Positions 41,916-49,984 of a stretch of DNA of 56,666 bases are shown piece by piece. The translations under genes and the position numbers were made by a program. The notes under the pieces were generated by a model. It was given only the letters and a program-made list of their open reading frames with translations. It did no database searches and was not told where the DNA came from. The first letter of the stretch is position 1. Each line of letters starts with the position of its first letter. The stretch lies in the IMG/VR virus record IMGVR_UViG_3300030098_004888, positions 1 through 56,666 of that record; one strand, 5' to 3'. The stretch comes from a virus.

Positions 41916-42392
41916 ATGATGGAACTAGAAGTGCTTAGAATCTCATCTGAAGAAGACTCAACATCAGGTTTGTTATTTGATGTAACAAACAAAAGAAAAT
42001 TTTTATGTTATACATTGGAAGATGAATATAGGGAAGAAAAAATTATGGGGGAGACTCGTATTCCTAGTGGGACTTACGAAGTGGTGCTTAGGAAATCTGG
42101 TGGATTCCACAATAAGTATGTTAAGCGATATGGTGAAATGCATCGTGGTATGCTGCATATTATTAATGTACCTGGTTTTGAGTATATTCTTATTCATACT
42201 GGTAACACTGATGAGCACACTGCTGGGTGTTTACTATTGGGGGATACGCAGACGAACAACCAGATTGCTAAAGATGGATTCATCGGTAGCTCAGGACAAG
42301 CCTATAAGCGAGTTTATCCGAAGATAGCAAAAGCTTTAGAAAAAGGTGATTGTGTAAAAATAACTTATATAGACTACGATGCAGTTAAATAA
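41916..42392 (+). CDS. DUF5675-like protein (putative cell-wall enzyme)
   Basis: 158 residues (157 if the second ATG is used). CYTLEDEYREEKIMGETRIP, then SGTYEVVLRK, NVPGFEYILIHTGNTDEHTA and GCLLLG match the DUF5675 pattern (TLE...GxTxIPxGxYxV...IHxGNxxxDTxGCIhxG) with His and Cys in L,D-transpeptidase-like positions. From memory this family is frequent in phage lysis or host-wall contexts. Next to the tail fibre; overlaps the next gene by 14 bases. Confidence 0.75.
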   Translation: MMELEVLRISSEEDSTSGLLFDVTNKRKFLCYTLEDEYREEKIMGETRIPSGTYEVVLRKSGGFHNKYVKRYGEMHRGMLHIINVPGFEYILIHTGNTDEHTAGCLLLGDTQTNNQIAKDGFIGSSGQAYKRVYPKIAKALEKGDCVKITYIDYDAVK

Positions 42393-43467
42393 AAACAAAG
42401 CAAAAAACACAATTTTTAAAGCAATACAAGATTTAGTATTTTTATTTATTATTGTATTTCTTATTATTCTTAGTTCTTTTAACTCACAAGCACAAGTTAA
42501 AAATCTTTTTAAATATTCTACATTTTATGCTAGTGCATCTATGGCTTCACCATTTGCTGTTAGTCAACAGTTTTATGTTGATGGTATAGCAGGTTCAGGT
42601 CAGCTAGTGGAAATAACAGAACAAATAGAGTCTAATTATATATTTAGTATTGGGTTAAGGAAAGTTGCTAGATTTGATTATCAAGTTAAAAAAGGAAGAT
42701 TTTACGATGGTTCTGAAAATGAAATATCAGATTATGCTACCATATCTAACGCACCAGGTTTAGAATACTTATTTGAATATAGTGCTGTTAGAAACAGAGG
42801 TGATGTATTTACCCAGCAAGAATATAAAGTTCGTTACATACATAATAGATTTGCTATAAAAGCAGCGTATGTAAACGATGGTCTTATTAATCTTAAATAT
42901 ACTTTAGGGGAAATAAGATATAGACAGAAGTTAGGTAATTTAGATTTAACAGCAGGTATAGCACATAGGTCACATCCTGTGTATGGATATAGCCCAGTAG
43001 ATGCTTGGTTTGCGATACCAGCTAATAAACATTGGTGGCAGTTAGCAAATGAGTTTGGATACTTTAGTGACCCTAACCAACACTGGACTAAAGATGGTGA
43101 GCTTATTGCAAAAACAGATAGAGAGTTTTATACTTATCATTTTGGCAAAGCAGTAACTGAATATAATAACAGAGAGCTAGAAGCATTAGGGTTAGTTCAA
43201 GAATTATCTGCTGTATTTGGTTTTGATTACTATTATAATAAAGAAAACTTTTGGATTCATGGATGGAGTTCTTTCTATCCTATTCATAAAGGTCTCAATG
43301 ATTTTTCGTATATTTACCCAGATAAAAAGTTTGAATGGGATGCTGGTTTAATCTTAGGCTCTAAGATAAATAAACATCTTGGTCTTTTTATAGAAGGTAG
43401 GCACCTTAAATTCTGGGATATTAAATCATATCAAATGAAAGCAGGTGTAAACTATTTAATATTTTAA
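42379..43467 (+). CDS. Outer-membrane beta-barrel protein (362 aa)
   Basis: Signal peptide with long hydrophobic core (LVFLFIIVFLIILSSF) and a Bacteroidota-like cleavage end SQAQ (~39). The mature part alternates aromatic/polar strands (YIFSIGLRKVARFDYQVKKG; KVRYIHNRFAIKAAYV; WQLANEFGYFSD) and ends MKAGVNYLIF, with the terminal Phe used for barrel assembly. Would insert into the host outer membrane late in infection. Roles: superinfection exclusion, lysis aid or altered permeability; none proven. Confidence 0.7.
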   Translation: MQLNKNKAKNTIFKAIQDLVFLFIIVFLIILSSFNSQAQVKNLFKYSTFYASASMASPFAVSQQFYVDGIAGSGQLVEITEQIESNYIFSIGLRKVARFDYQVKKGRFYDGSENEISDYATISNAPGLEYLFEYSAVRNRGDVFTQQEYKVRYIHNRFAIKAAYVNDGLINLKYTLGEIRYRQKLGNLDLTAGIAHRSHPVYGYSPVDAWFAIPANKHWWQLANEFGYFSDPNQHWTKDGELIAKTDREFYTYHFGKAVTEYNNRELEALGLVQELSAVFGFDYYYNKENFWIHGWSSFYPIHKGLNDFSYIYPDKKFEWDAGLILGSKINKHLGLFIEGRHLKFWDIKSYQMKAGVNYLIF

Positions 43468-43469
43468 AA

Positions 43470-43763
43470 ATGAAAGAACTATCCGAAGAAAGTAAATTTA
43501 ATATCAGTGTTAAAACATTAATAAGCATTGGAGTTGGTTTGTCGGTAGTAATAGGAATGTATTTTACTTTACAAGCAGATATAGCAGAAGCAAAAGAATT
43601 ACCTATCCCAGAAGTTTCTAGAACAGAGTATGATTTAAAAGACCAGCTTATTAGAGAAACTATTATGAACACCCAATCGGATGTTGAAGAAATTAAAGAA
43701 GACATTGAAGGAATGGATGAAAAGCTTGATGAGCTTCAAGAAATGATATTTGAATTAAAGTAA
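43470..43763 (+). CDS. Membrane-anchored coiled-coil protein (97 aa)
   Basis: One membrane helix (VKTLISIGVGLSVVIGMYF, ~14-32), FTLQADIAEAKELPIPE, then a coiled coil with VEEIKEDIEGMDEKLDELQE. This arrangement is common as a small late protein in marine phages (from memory) and looks spanin- or membrane-linker-like. TAATG overlap with the next gene. Confidence 0.65.
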   Translation: MKELSEESKFNISVKTLISIGVGLSVVIGMYFTLQADIAEAKELPIPEVSRTEYDLKDQLIRETIMNTQSDVEEIKEDIEGMDEKLDELQEMIFELK

Positions 43764-44137
43764 TGAAAAAATTATTATTCATATTGTTATTTATTTGTCT
43801 ATCTGCCTATGGCAGCGTAGAGTTTTTAAATAATGGTAATTTTAATAATAAAATATCTAAAGGTATTGTTGTTGTAGAATATTGGGCAGAATGGAATAAT
43901 ACTAATAAATTTAAGGAACTAAAAGATTTAAAAGATTGTACAGTTTATAGAGCTTGTATATCAAAATGTAGTGATGCAGCTAATGAATATGGAATAAAAG
44001 CTGTCCCTACAGTAATCATATATGATAATGGAGAGGAAATAGACAGATTCACTCCCAACATTATGTTGCAATTACAGGCAAGCAAATCAGATGTTCAATC
44101 AGCTATTGATGAAATAGTATTAAATAAGTTTCAATAA
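43763..44137 (+). CDS. Exported thioredoxin-fold protein lacking CxxC
   Basis: 124 residues. Signal peptide (MKKLLFILLFICLSAYG); thioredoxin-fold landmarks GIVVVEYWAEWNNTN (41-48 = WAEWNNTN where thioredoxin has WCGPC), YGIKAVPTVIIYDNGEE with cis-Pro at 82. The active-site cysteines are missing and other cysteines (C59, C65, C69) are elsewhere, so it cannot do classical dithiol exchange; more likely a binding or chaperone domain in the periplasm. Part of the envelope cassette 42379-44676. Confidence 0.75.
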   Translation: MKKLLFILLFICLSAYGSVEFLNNGNFNNKISKGIVVVEYWAEWNNTNKFKELKDLKDCTVYRACISKCSDAANEYGIKAVPTVIIYDNGEEIDRFTPNIMLQLQASKSDVQSAIDEIVLNKFQ

Positions 44138-44676
44138 TGAAAAAAATAAAATTACTTATAGCTTTATTAGCTTTTTGTGTTGGTGTATCAGCACAAATAC
44201 CTATACCTAAATTTATTTATTGTACGGAAGGAATATACCCAGATGAAATATCTTGGAATATAAAAAATTGTAGTGGTACAGAGTTAATTAGTGGTTATGC
44301 TGGCGACTCAACTGCTGCATTAATACCAGATGTATTTACTATATGCATGGAAGATAATTATGGAGATGGGTGGAATGGTGCTTATTTATATATTGTAACA
44401 GACCCATTCTTACCAACAGAACAAGTAGATTCTTTTGGTTTTTTATCTGATATTGATTGGATAGATTCTATAGGTGATTGGCCACAAATATATACAGATA
44501 CTGTTGTAGATGTAGGTTGTGCTTTTATTAGTATAAATGAAAGCAACACTGATAATTTATTTACACCAACAGAATATTATAATTTAGCAGGACAAAGTAT
44601 TAAACCTAATTTAACAGGCATATATATTGCTTCTGATGGATATATTAGAAAATTAATTTACATAACTAAAAAATAA
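44137..44676 (+). CDS. Secreted protein with T9SS-like C-terminal domain (179 aa)
   Basis: Signal peptide ending VSAQ. MEDNYGDGWNGAYLYI (71-86) is the DxYGDGWNG motif frequent in secreted Bacteroidota surface proteins. The C-terminus (147-179: EYYNLAGQSIKPNLTGIYIA, then RKLIYITKK) resembles the type A sorting domain of the type IX secretion system (YNhxGQ-x-h...L-x-GhYIh...K-hhh-K), so the product may be exported to the host cell surface by host machinery. Four cysteines in the mature part can form disulfides. Coupled to the thioredoxin-like gene (overlapping stop/start). Confidence 0.65.
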   Translation: MKKIKLLIALLAFCVGVSAQIPIPKFIYCTEGIYPDEISWNIKNCSGTELISGYAGDSTAALIPDVFTICMEDNYGDGWNGAYLYIVTDPFLPTEQVDSFGFLSDIDWIDSIGDWPQIYTDTVVDVGCAFISINESNTDNLFTPTEYYNLAGQSIKPNLTGIYIASDGYIRKLIYITKK

Positions 44677-44680
44677 AAAA

Positions 44681-44974
44681 ATGGCAGACAATTTATTAAA
44701 ACAATACATGGATGGAGGCAAAATGAAAAAGTACCCTGGTGGGGGTATGATGCCTGAAGCACCTAAAGACAAAAAAGTTGTAATTATGCAAGAGGGTAAT
44801 ATGATGCCTTCTGAAGCACCAGAAAAAGAAATGAATAAAGAAGTAGAAGGAGTTCTTATGCAATTAGTAGAAATACTAAAATCATGGCAAGATGGAGAAT
44901 ATGAATCTGATGCTCAAAAAGCTGACATGTTAGCTCAAAGTGTAGCTGAACTTATTCAGTCTTACGTAGAATAA
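44681..44974 (+). CDS. Virion-type small protein with GGG-MMPE motifs (97 aa)
   Basis: N-terminus LLKQYMDGGKMKKYPGGGMM, a repeated short motif (YxDGG/GGGMMPE/EGNMMPSEAPE), then helical (EKEMNKEVEGVLMQLVEILK). Related glycine/methionine motifs occur in 45722 (KYQDGG), 47682 (EEGAMMPG) and 48474 (KKGGT). Unknown, possibly packaged. Confidence 0.6.
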   Translation: MADNLLKQYMDGGKMKKYPGGGMMPEAPKDKKVVIMQEGNMMPSEAPEKEMNKEVEGVLMQLVEILKSWQDGEYESDAQKADMLAQSVAELIQSYVE

Positions 44975-44992
44975 TAATTTTAAAAACATATT

Positions 44993-45163
44993 ATGAAAGA
45001 AAAACTTTTATCATTTGGAAAAAAAGTATTAGCTCGTTTAATAGCTCATGCACATTGTGCATTATTAATACTTGCTGGTACGTTATTATGTGGTGCTAAT
45101 TTTTTTAAGTTTGCATTAGTAATACTTGTTTGGCTTTTTGTTGACTTCTATAGAAACGACTAA
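44993..45163 (+). CDS. Small two-pass membrane protein (56 aa)
   Basis: Starts MKEKLLSFGKKVLARLIAHA. Two hydrophobic helices (AHAHCALLILAGTLLCGA and FFKFALVILVWLFVDFY). The last TAA overlaps the next ATG (TAATG). Possible holin-class or membrane adaptor; no proof. Confidence 0.65.
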   Translation: MKEKLLSFGKKVLARLIAHAHCALLILAGTLLCGANFFKFALVILVWLFVDFYRND

Positions 45164-45330
45164 TGTCAAAAATTTGGGAAGAATATAAACATATAAAATG
45201 TGGAGACTTCCTAAAATGGTGGAGTAAAAAAACAACACAAGAAAAACAAGAGTGGGAAAAGAAAAAAGAACAACTAGATTTAGAATTAGAAAATCATTTG
45301 TGGGATAGAGAATCTAGAAGAAAATTTTAA
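45163..45330 (+). CDS. Small charged protein (55 aa)
   Basis: Starts MSKIWEEYKHIKCGDFLKWW, followed by a Lys/Glu helix (TTQEKQEWEKKKEQLDL) and ends WDRESRRKF. Start overlaps the previous stop and the next gene begins two bases after the stop. Function unknown. Confidence 0.6.
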   Translation: MSKIWEEYKHIKCGDFLKWWSKKTTQEKQEWEKKKEQLDLELENHLWDRESRRKF

Positions 45331-45331
45331 T

Positions 45332-45703
45332 ATGTATACCTATAAAGCAATATTAGACAGAGTAGTGGATGGAGATACTATTGATGTAAATATAGATTTA
45401 GGTTTTGATGTATCTATAAAAAAAAGAGTTCGTTTTGCTGGTATTAATGCACCAGAAAGTAGAACAAGAGATTTAAAGGAAAAAGCAAGGGGTTTGGCAG
45501 CAAAGGATAGGGTGAAAGCTATACTAGCTGAAAATCCCAGCTTTACTCTTGAATCAACAGAGATAGGAAAGTATGGTAGAGTTTTAGGTAGGATACATAT
45601 TAATATATTAGATGGTTGTGAGGGTCTAACACAAATATGTTTAAATGACCAGCTAGTAAAAGAAAAGCACGCAGTAGAATACTGGGGAGGCAAAAGAAAA
45701 TAA
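45332..45703 (+). CDS. Staphylococcal-nuclease-like thermonuclease
   Basis: 123 residues, near the size of a bare SNase domain. VVDGDTIDVNIDLGF (Ca-binding Asp), VRFAGINAPESRT (RxxGIxAPE), IGKYGRVLGRI (catalytic Arg), and the end AVEYWGGKRK. Lacks a signal peptide, so intracellular or packaged; may degrade host DNA/RNA or process DNA for packaging. Short gap to neighbours. Confidence 0.88.
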   Translation: MYTYKAILDRVVDGDTIDVNIDLGFDVSIKKRVRFAGINAPESRTRDLKEKARGLAAKDRVKAILAENPSFTLESTEIGKYGRVLGRIHINILDGCEGLTQICLNDQLVKEKHAVEYWGGKRK

Positions 45704-45708
45704 ATCAT

Positions 45709-45716
45709 TATATTTG
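45709..45716 (+). promoter_or_regulatory. -7 box TATATTTG five bases before the 45722 ATG
   Basis: TAnnTTTG match; the ATG follows at 45722, so the transcript would have almost no leader. Confidence 0.55.
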
Positions 45717-45721
45717 TAGTT

Positions 45722-47677
45722 ATGAAAGCAATGAAAAAATATCAAGATGGTGGCAGCCCAAAAAGAAGAACAGTTAAGTTTACGAAAGAAACTTTAGAAA
45801 CTGGTAAAAAAGGGAAACCAACCAAACAAAGAGTAACTAAAACTGTTACCAAACAAACCAAAAAAGGTACAAAAACTAAAACTAAAGAATTTACCTTAGA
45901 TAAAGGAGCTAGGAGAGATAAAATAAAAAAAGCATTAAGTGTTTTAGGTATGGCAGCAGGAATTGCACCTTTAGCTGTTACTCCAGCTTTTGCTCCATTG
46001 TCTGCTGGTGCAATAGCAGCAGGTAGAGCAGGAATAAAAGGAAAAGGAAAAGGTAAAGTAAGAACAGAAAAAGGTAAGACTATAAAATTTGAGCCAGCTC
46101 CAACCATGATGGAACAAGCAAAAGATGTTTTGTTCCCAAGTATGCAAGAAGGGGGTATGGTAGAGGAAGCAGAAACTAAAGGCCAAGCTAGAAGAAGAAT
46201 TAGGAGAGAAGATAGAGATTTTAAAAGAGCTACAAAAAGAGCTAACAGAGAACAAGAACAAGTTATGTCTCCAAGTATGGATGCTGAAATAGAAGCTCAA
46301 GACCCAGTAACACCAACAAGAGATAATACACCAAGTAATTTTCCTAAAACATATACTGCTTTTAAACAAATGTGGAGGTCTTCTGATGCTGGAAGACAAG
46401 GGGTTCCTGCTCCATCTAGAAGTGAGTTTAGGAAAATGAAAACAAAAAACCAAATAAAAGCAATAGAAGAAGCTAAGGAGGCACCAAAGCCAACTAGAAA
46501 AGATAGAGTTCTTGATAGAAAAATGAAAAGAGCACTTAAAGAAGGTGAAAAAATGATGGAAGCAAGTCCTATTATAGAGGCTGACGAACCAGATGCTGAT
46601 GATTTTTCTAGAAAACCTATTGAATTACCTAAAAAAGATTTAAGTAAAATAGAATCTCCTGCTTTATTAGATGACGAAACTAAAAATATTCCTGTTCCTG
46701 GAAAAGAAGAAGAGGAATATAAAGCATTATTAGAGCAAGCTATAAAAGACGGTGAATTAGGAATGCTAGATGCAGATGACCAAAAAGCAGCTAGGAAAAT
46801 GGGTCTTGCTTCACGAAGAGATATTAGAAAAGCTAACAAGGGAGAATCGTATTTGCCAGAAAAAAAAGAAACACCTACAGAACTATCTGCTGTAGATAAA
46901 AAAGAATTAGAGGAAATTATTCCAGATAGTCCTTTTGTAAAAAGTGACCAAGATGCTGTAGATGAAAAAGAAAATGAAATAGTTGTAGAAACTCCTGAAA
47001 CTGATAAAGCACCTATTAGTACAATTACTACAAGTGAGGATAAAAAACCTAAAAAAAGAATTTTTCAAAACTTCCTTCAAGAGTTTAAAGATGCTAGAAA
47101 AAGAGCAATGAAAACATCGGAAGAGCAAGGCTTAAGAACTAAAAGAGATATTAGAAAGTTTGGAAGATTTTCTAGACGAGGGCAAGAATATGATGAAGGA
47201 AAAGATATAAATATAGATAAAACAGGAATGAGGGGAAGGAAAGCTATAAGGCTAGAAGGAGCTAGAGTAAGACAACAAGACAAAACAGCTAGACAAGAAA
47301 AGTTTAATCAACCAGGAGAAGGTAGACCAAAAGTATTTAAAAATATATTTAAAGGTATGGTTGGTGCTGCTTTTCCTATAATGTCAGCTATTGTTGATAG
47401 GTCTAGAGCTCAAGAAGGAATCTACAAACCAGGAACAGAAATATATGATGCTGAAGGAAATGTTGTAGGAGGTAAGCTTAAAAATTTATTATTTTCTGGT
47501 CCAAATCCTTTATTTAATTTTTTACCATCTAGCTTACAAAAACAAGGTAGTGCTGGTAATGTTGAATTTGATAGTCAAGAATTTAGTGCATGGTATGAAA
47601 CTAATAAAGATGTTATGGGGTTAGAAGCAATGGACCCTAAAGAAGTTTTGGCTAGATATTTATTATTTAAACAATAA
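45722..47677 (+). CDS. Lysine-rich virion-type protein (651 aa)
   Basis: Starts MKAMKKYQDGGSPKRRTVKF; very Lys/Arg-rich N-terminal region, then a hydrophobic/alanine segment with IAPLAVTPAFAPLSAGAIAA (about 80-100) that could insert in a membrane, long charged linkers with repeated GLASRRDIRKANKG / GLRTKRDIRKFGRF motifs, and a folded C-terminal ~130 residues. Resembles large basic marine-phage proteins of unknown role. Possibly an internal virion protein injected with DNA. Confidence 0.6.
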   Translation: MKAMKKYQDGGSPKRRTVKFTKETLETGKKGKPTKQRVTKTVTKQTKKGTKTKTKEFTLDKGARRDKIKKALSVLGMAAGIAPLAVTPAFAPLSAGAIAAGRAGIKGKGKGKVRTEKGKTIKFEPAPTMMEQAKDVLFPSMQEGGMVEEAETKGQARRRIRREDRDFKRATKRANREQEQVMSPSMDAEIEAQDPVTPTRDNTPSNFPKTYTAFKQMWRSSDAGRQGVPAPSRSEFRKMKTKNQIKAIEEAKEAPKPTRKDRVLDRKMKRALKEGEKMMEASPIIEADEPDADDFSRKPIELPKKDLSKIESPALLDDETKNIPVPGKEEEEYKALLEQAIKDGELGMLDADDQKAARKMGLASRRDIRKANKGESYLPEKKETPTELSAVDKKELEEIIPDSPFVKSDQDAVDEKENEIVVETPETDKAPISTITTSEDKKPKKRIFQNFLQEFKDARKRAMKTSEEQGLRTKRDIRKFGRFSRRGQEYDEGKDINIDKTGMRGRKAIRLEGARVRQQDKTARQEKFNQPGEGRPKVFKNIFKGMVGAAFPIMSAIVDRSRAQEGIYKPGTEIYDAEGNVVGGKLKNLLFSGPNPLFNFLPSSLQKQGSAGNVEFDSQEFSAWYETNKDVMGLEAMDPKEVLARYLLFKQ

Positions 47678-47681
47678 TAAA

Positions 47682-48098
47682 ATGGCAAGAGCACTAAAAA
47701 AAACAGATAAAGAAAAAAACCCAGGTTTAGCTAAACTACCAAAAGAAGTTCGCAATAAAATGGGTTATATGTCTGAGGGTGCAGAAATGCCAGCACCAGT
47801 TGATAAATATTCAAGACAAAGAAGAAAAAGAGCTAGGAGAGCAAGAAAAGGTAAAAGACAAAAAGGTTCTAAGGGTTGTTATAAAGGTAAGTATGGAATG
47901 ATGTGCCCTGGAGATGTAGGTTATGATGCAACTATAGTTGTTGCTGAAGAGGGTGCTATGATGCCAGGAACAGATAGAAAAACTAGAAAGCGTTCAAGGG
48001 CATTAAAGAAACAAAGAAAAAGAAGAATAAAAGGTAGATGCAGAGGAGGTAGCTGCTCTTTTGAACATGGAGGTAAAATGGGTAGTTGCGGTTGCTAG
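47682..48098 (+). CDS. Basic Cys-rich small protein (138 aa)
   Basis: Starts MARALKKTDKEKNPGLAKLP; an Arg/Lys-rich run, MCPGDVGYDAT, EEGAMMPG, and a Cys-rich end (CRGGSCSFEHGGKMGSCGC). Six or more cysteines suggest metal binding or disulfides. Common small basic protein type in marine phages; unknown. Confidence 0.65.
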   Translation: MARALKKTDKEKNPGLAKLPKEVRNKMGYMSEGAEMPAPVDKYSRQRRKRARRARKGKRQKGSKGCYKGKYGMMCPGDVGYDATIVVAEEGAMMPGTDRKTRKRSRALKKQRKRRIKGRCRGGSCSFEHGGKMGSCGC

Positions 48099-48103
48099 AA
48101 TAA

Positions 48104-48481
48104 ATGAAATATATAATTATACACCCAGGTAGTTCTGTTCCACTTCAAATGGACATTTTAAAGAATAGGGGTTTTAGTTATATATTTAATAGGGATGGCT
48201 CGGTAACAAAATTGGATAAACCAGATTTTGATTCCGCATACTCCTTAGATACATTAGCAGGACCATCTATGCATGTTATATACGATGGGGATGGATATGC
48301 TGATGACAGGACATATAAACAATATGATGCTATGGAAATATTTATGAAGTATCATGTGTTAATATATCCAAAAGTAAAAATAGCTGGTATTTATCAGGTT
48401 GAAGAAACAAATGAACCTGGGTTTGAAGTTCCAGCATGGTTAAAAGAAATTAGTTTGATTAAGAACTCATACGATGGCTAG
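48104..48481 (+). CDS. N-acetylmuramoyl-alanine amidase-like protein (125 aa)
   Basis: Core resembles the amidase_2 / T7-lysozyme fold: MKYIIIHPGSS (first Zn His), FNRDGSV, SMHVIYDGDG, DDRTYKQYDAMEIF, and the C-terminal EPGFEVPAWL matching the DPG-hxhxxL end. The second His and the Cys/Asp zinc ligands are not obvious, so it may be a wall-binding or regulatory relative rather than an active endolysin. Overlaps the next gene by eight bases. Confidence 0.6.
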   Translation: MKYIIIHPGSSVPLQMDILKNRGFSYIFNRDGSVTKLDKPDFDSAYSLDTLAGPSMHVIYDGDGYADDRTYKQYDAMEIFMKYHVLIYPKVKIAGIYQVEETNEPGFEVPAWLKEISLIKNSYDG

Positions 48482-49121
48482 AATAGATAAAAAAAATATG
48501 CCTTGCAATAGGCCAAGAAAATCTCCCAAACCAGGAAAGAAAAAGGTAGTTAAAGCTTGTAGTGGTGGTAAAGAAAAAATCATACACTATGGAGCTACTG
48601 GTTATGGGCATAATTATTCTAGGGCTGCTAGAAAGTCATTTAGAGCTAGGCATAAGTGCTCTGAAGCTAAAGATAAATTAACAGCTCGTTACTGGGCATG
48701 TAAAGATTTATGGGCTGGGCCAGGTGGTTCTAAAAAATCATCACCAAAAAACAGAAAAGGTAAATATGTTTTAGGTGGTGTGTTAAAAAAGCAAACAGAT
48801 AAAGAAATGAAAATGTCTCCAATGTTATCAGGTGGTGCAAAAAGCATAATGAAAAAAGGTGGTACTGTACCAAAAGCAGGTATTGGTTTAATTATACCTC
48901 AAAAAGTAATACGAAAAAAAGGGGAAAAGAATTTTGAAAAAGGTAAAGAGTTGCTAGGGCCTTTATTAGGAATGATGAAAAAAGGTGGGACTATAAAAGA
49001 TGCATGTTACTATAAAGTAGTATCAAGGTATGGCCCTAAGACTTCAGCTTATAGAAGTGGTGCTATGGCTAAATGCAGAAAAATGGGAGTTAAAAACTGG
49101 GGAAATAAATCTAAAAAATAA
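48474..49121 (+). CDS. Fusion of two small marine-phage domains (215 aa)
   Basis: N-terminal domain: KACSGGKEKIIHYGATGYGH and YSRAARKSFRARHKCSEAKD, LTARYWACKDLWAGPGG (CxxK/RHKC metal-like pattern). C-terminal domain: DACYYKVVSRYGPKTSAYRS, KCRKMGVKNWG. Both domains I know from short phage proteins of unknown role (DUF numbers uncertain); here they are joined by a lysine-rich linker with repeated MKKGGT motifs. Likely virion-associated. Confidence 0.65.
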   Translation: MARIDKKNMPCNRPRKSPKPGKKKVVKACSGGKEKIIHYGATGYGHNYSRAARKSFRARHKCSEAKDKLTARYWACKDLWAGPGGSKKSSPKNRKGKYVLGGVLKKQTDKEMKMSPMLSGGAKSIMKKGGTVPKAGIGLIIPQKVIRKKGEKNFEKGKELLGPLLGMMKKGGTIKDACYYKVVSRYGPKTSAYRSGAMAKCRKMGVKNWGNKSKK

Positions 49122-49134
49122 TAAACAAAAAATC

Positions 49135-49326
49135 ATGGCAAAAGTAATTAAAAAATCAATTAAAGGTGTTTCGTTGGAGGGATTAACAGACAGACAAAAA
49201 GTAACAATGTCTAAACACTCTGTTCATCATACAAAAAAACATATGCAAGTTATGGCTAATGCAATGAGGAAAGGTAAAACTTTTACTGAAGCTCATAAAA
49301 TGGCAATGAAAAAAGTCGGAAAATAA
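49135..49326 (+). CDS. Small basic phage protein (63 aa)
   Basis: Chosen start ATG 49135 (MAKVIKKSIKGVSLEGLTDR), the first ATG after the previous stop with the AAAAAATC leader; the longer in-frame ORF from 49030 overlaps the previous gene. RQKVTMSKHSVHHTKKHMQV and KGKTFTEAHKMAMKKVGK match a recurring short phage family. Function unknown. Confidence 0.75.
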   Translation: MAKVIKKSIKGVSLEGLTDRQKVTMSKHSVHHTKKHMQVMANAMRKGKTFTEAHKMAMKKVGK

Positions 49327-49623
49327 ATGGCTAGGGTTGTTAAAAAAGACCCTGTAGTTGGGACTGGTAAAAAGCCAAAAGGCTCTGGTCGTAGATTATA
49401 TACTGATGAAAATCCAAAAGATACTGTAAGTATTAAGTTTGCTACTCCAGCAGATGCAAAGGCTACTGTAGCAAAAGTTAAAAGAATAAATAAACCATTT
49501 GCAAGGAAGATACAAATACTAACTGTATTGGAGCAAAGGGCAAAGGTAGCAGGCAAGCCACAGCAAGCTGCTATCGCTAAAAAAGGTAAAGAAGCAATAA
49601 GGAAACAACATGGCAAGGGTTAG
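49327..49623 (+). CDS. Small basic phage protein (98 aa)
   Basis: KKPKGSGRRLYTDENPKDTV and SIKFATPADAKATVAKVKRI belong to a recurring short marine-phage family (from memory), with IQILTVLEQRAKVAGK downstream. Very basic. Directly follows the previous stop and overlaps the next start by 14 bases. Function unknown. Confidence 0.75.
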   Translation: MARVVKKDPVVGTGKKPKGSGRRLYTDENPKDTVSIKFATPADAKATVAKVKRINKPFARKIQILTVLEQRAKVAGKPQQAAIAKKGKEAIRKQHGKG

Positions 49624-49975
49624 GAAAACAAAAAAAGGTTTAGCACTTAAACGATGGTTTAAGGAAGACTGGAGAACACCTCGTGGTAAGAAAGATTACT
49701 CTGGGGGTGAAAGTACATTCCGACCCACTAAGCGTGTTACCAAAGACACACCAGTAACTTGGAGTGAATTAACACCAGCAGAAAAAGCAAGGGCTGCAAA
49801 AGAGAAAAAGGAAAAGGGTAGAGTATCTAGATACAAAAAGAAAACAAAAAAAGCTGAAGTTGGTACTGTTATAAAAAGAAAAGTAAAAACTTACGCAAAG
49901 AAAAAATTTCCTAGGGATAAGAAAAAACAAAATCAATATTTCTACGGAACAATAAATAAAATAGAAAAACAATAA
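49610..49975 (+). CDS. Small basic phage protein, KGLALKRWFKE family (121 aa)
   Basis: KGLALKRWFKEDWRTPRGKK, FRPTKRV, VTWSELTPAEKARAAKEKK: a motif series (WFKExW ... RPTKRV ... TP.TW.E.S.AEK) I recognise from marine phages (possibly DUF6321; number from memory). Family members often carry Cys residues here absent, so a metal site is lost. Probably virion- or DNA-associated. Confidence 0.7.
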   Translation: MARVRKTKKGLALKRWFKEDWRTPRGKKDYSGGESTFRPTKRVTKDTPVTWSELTPAEKARAAKEKKEKGRVSRYKKKTKKAEVGTVIKRKVKTYAKKKFPRDKKKQNQYFYGTINKIEKQ

Positions 49976-49984
49976 TTTAATTTA

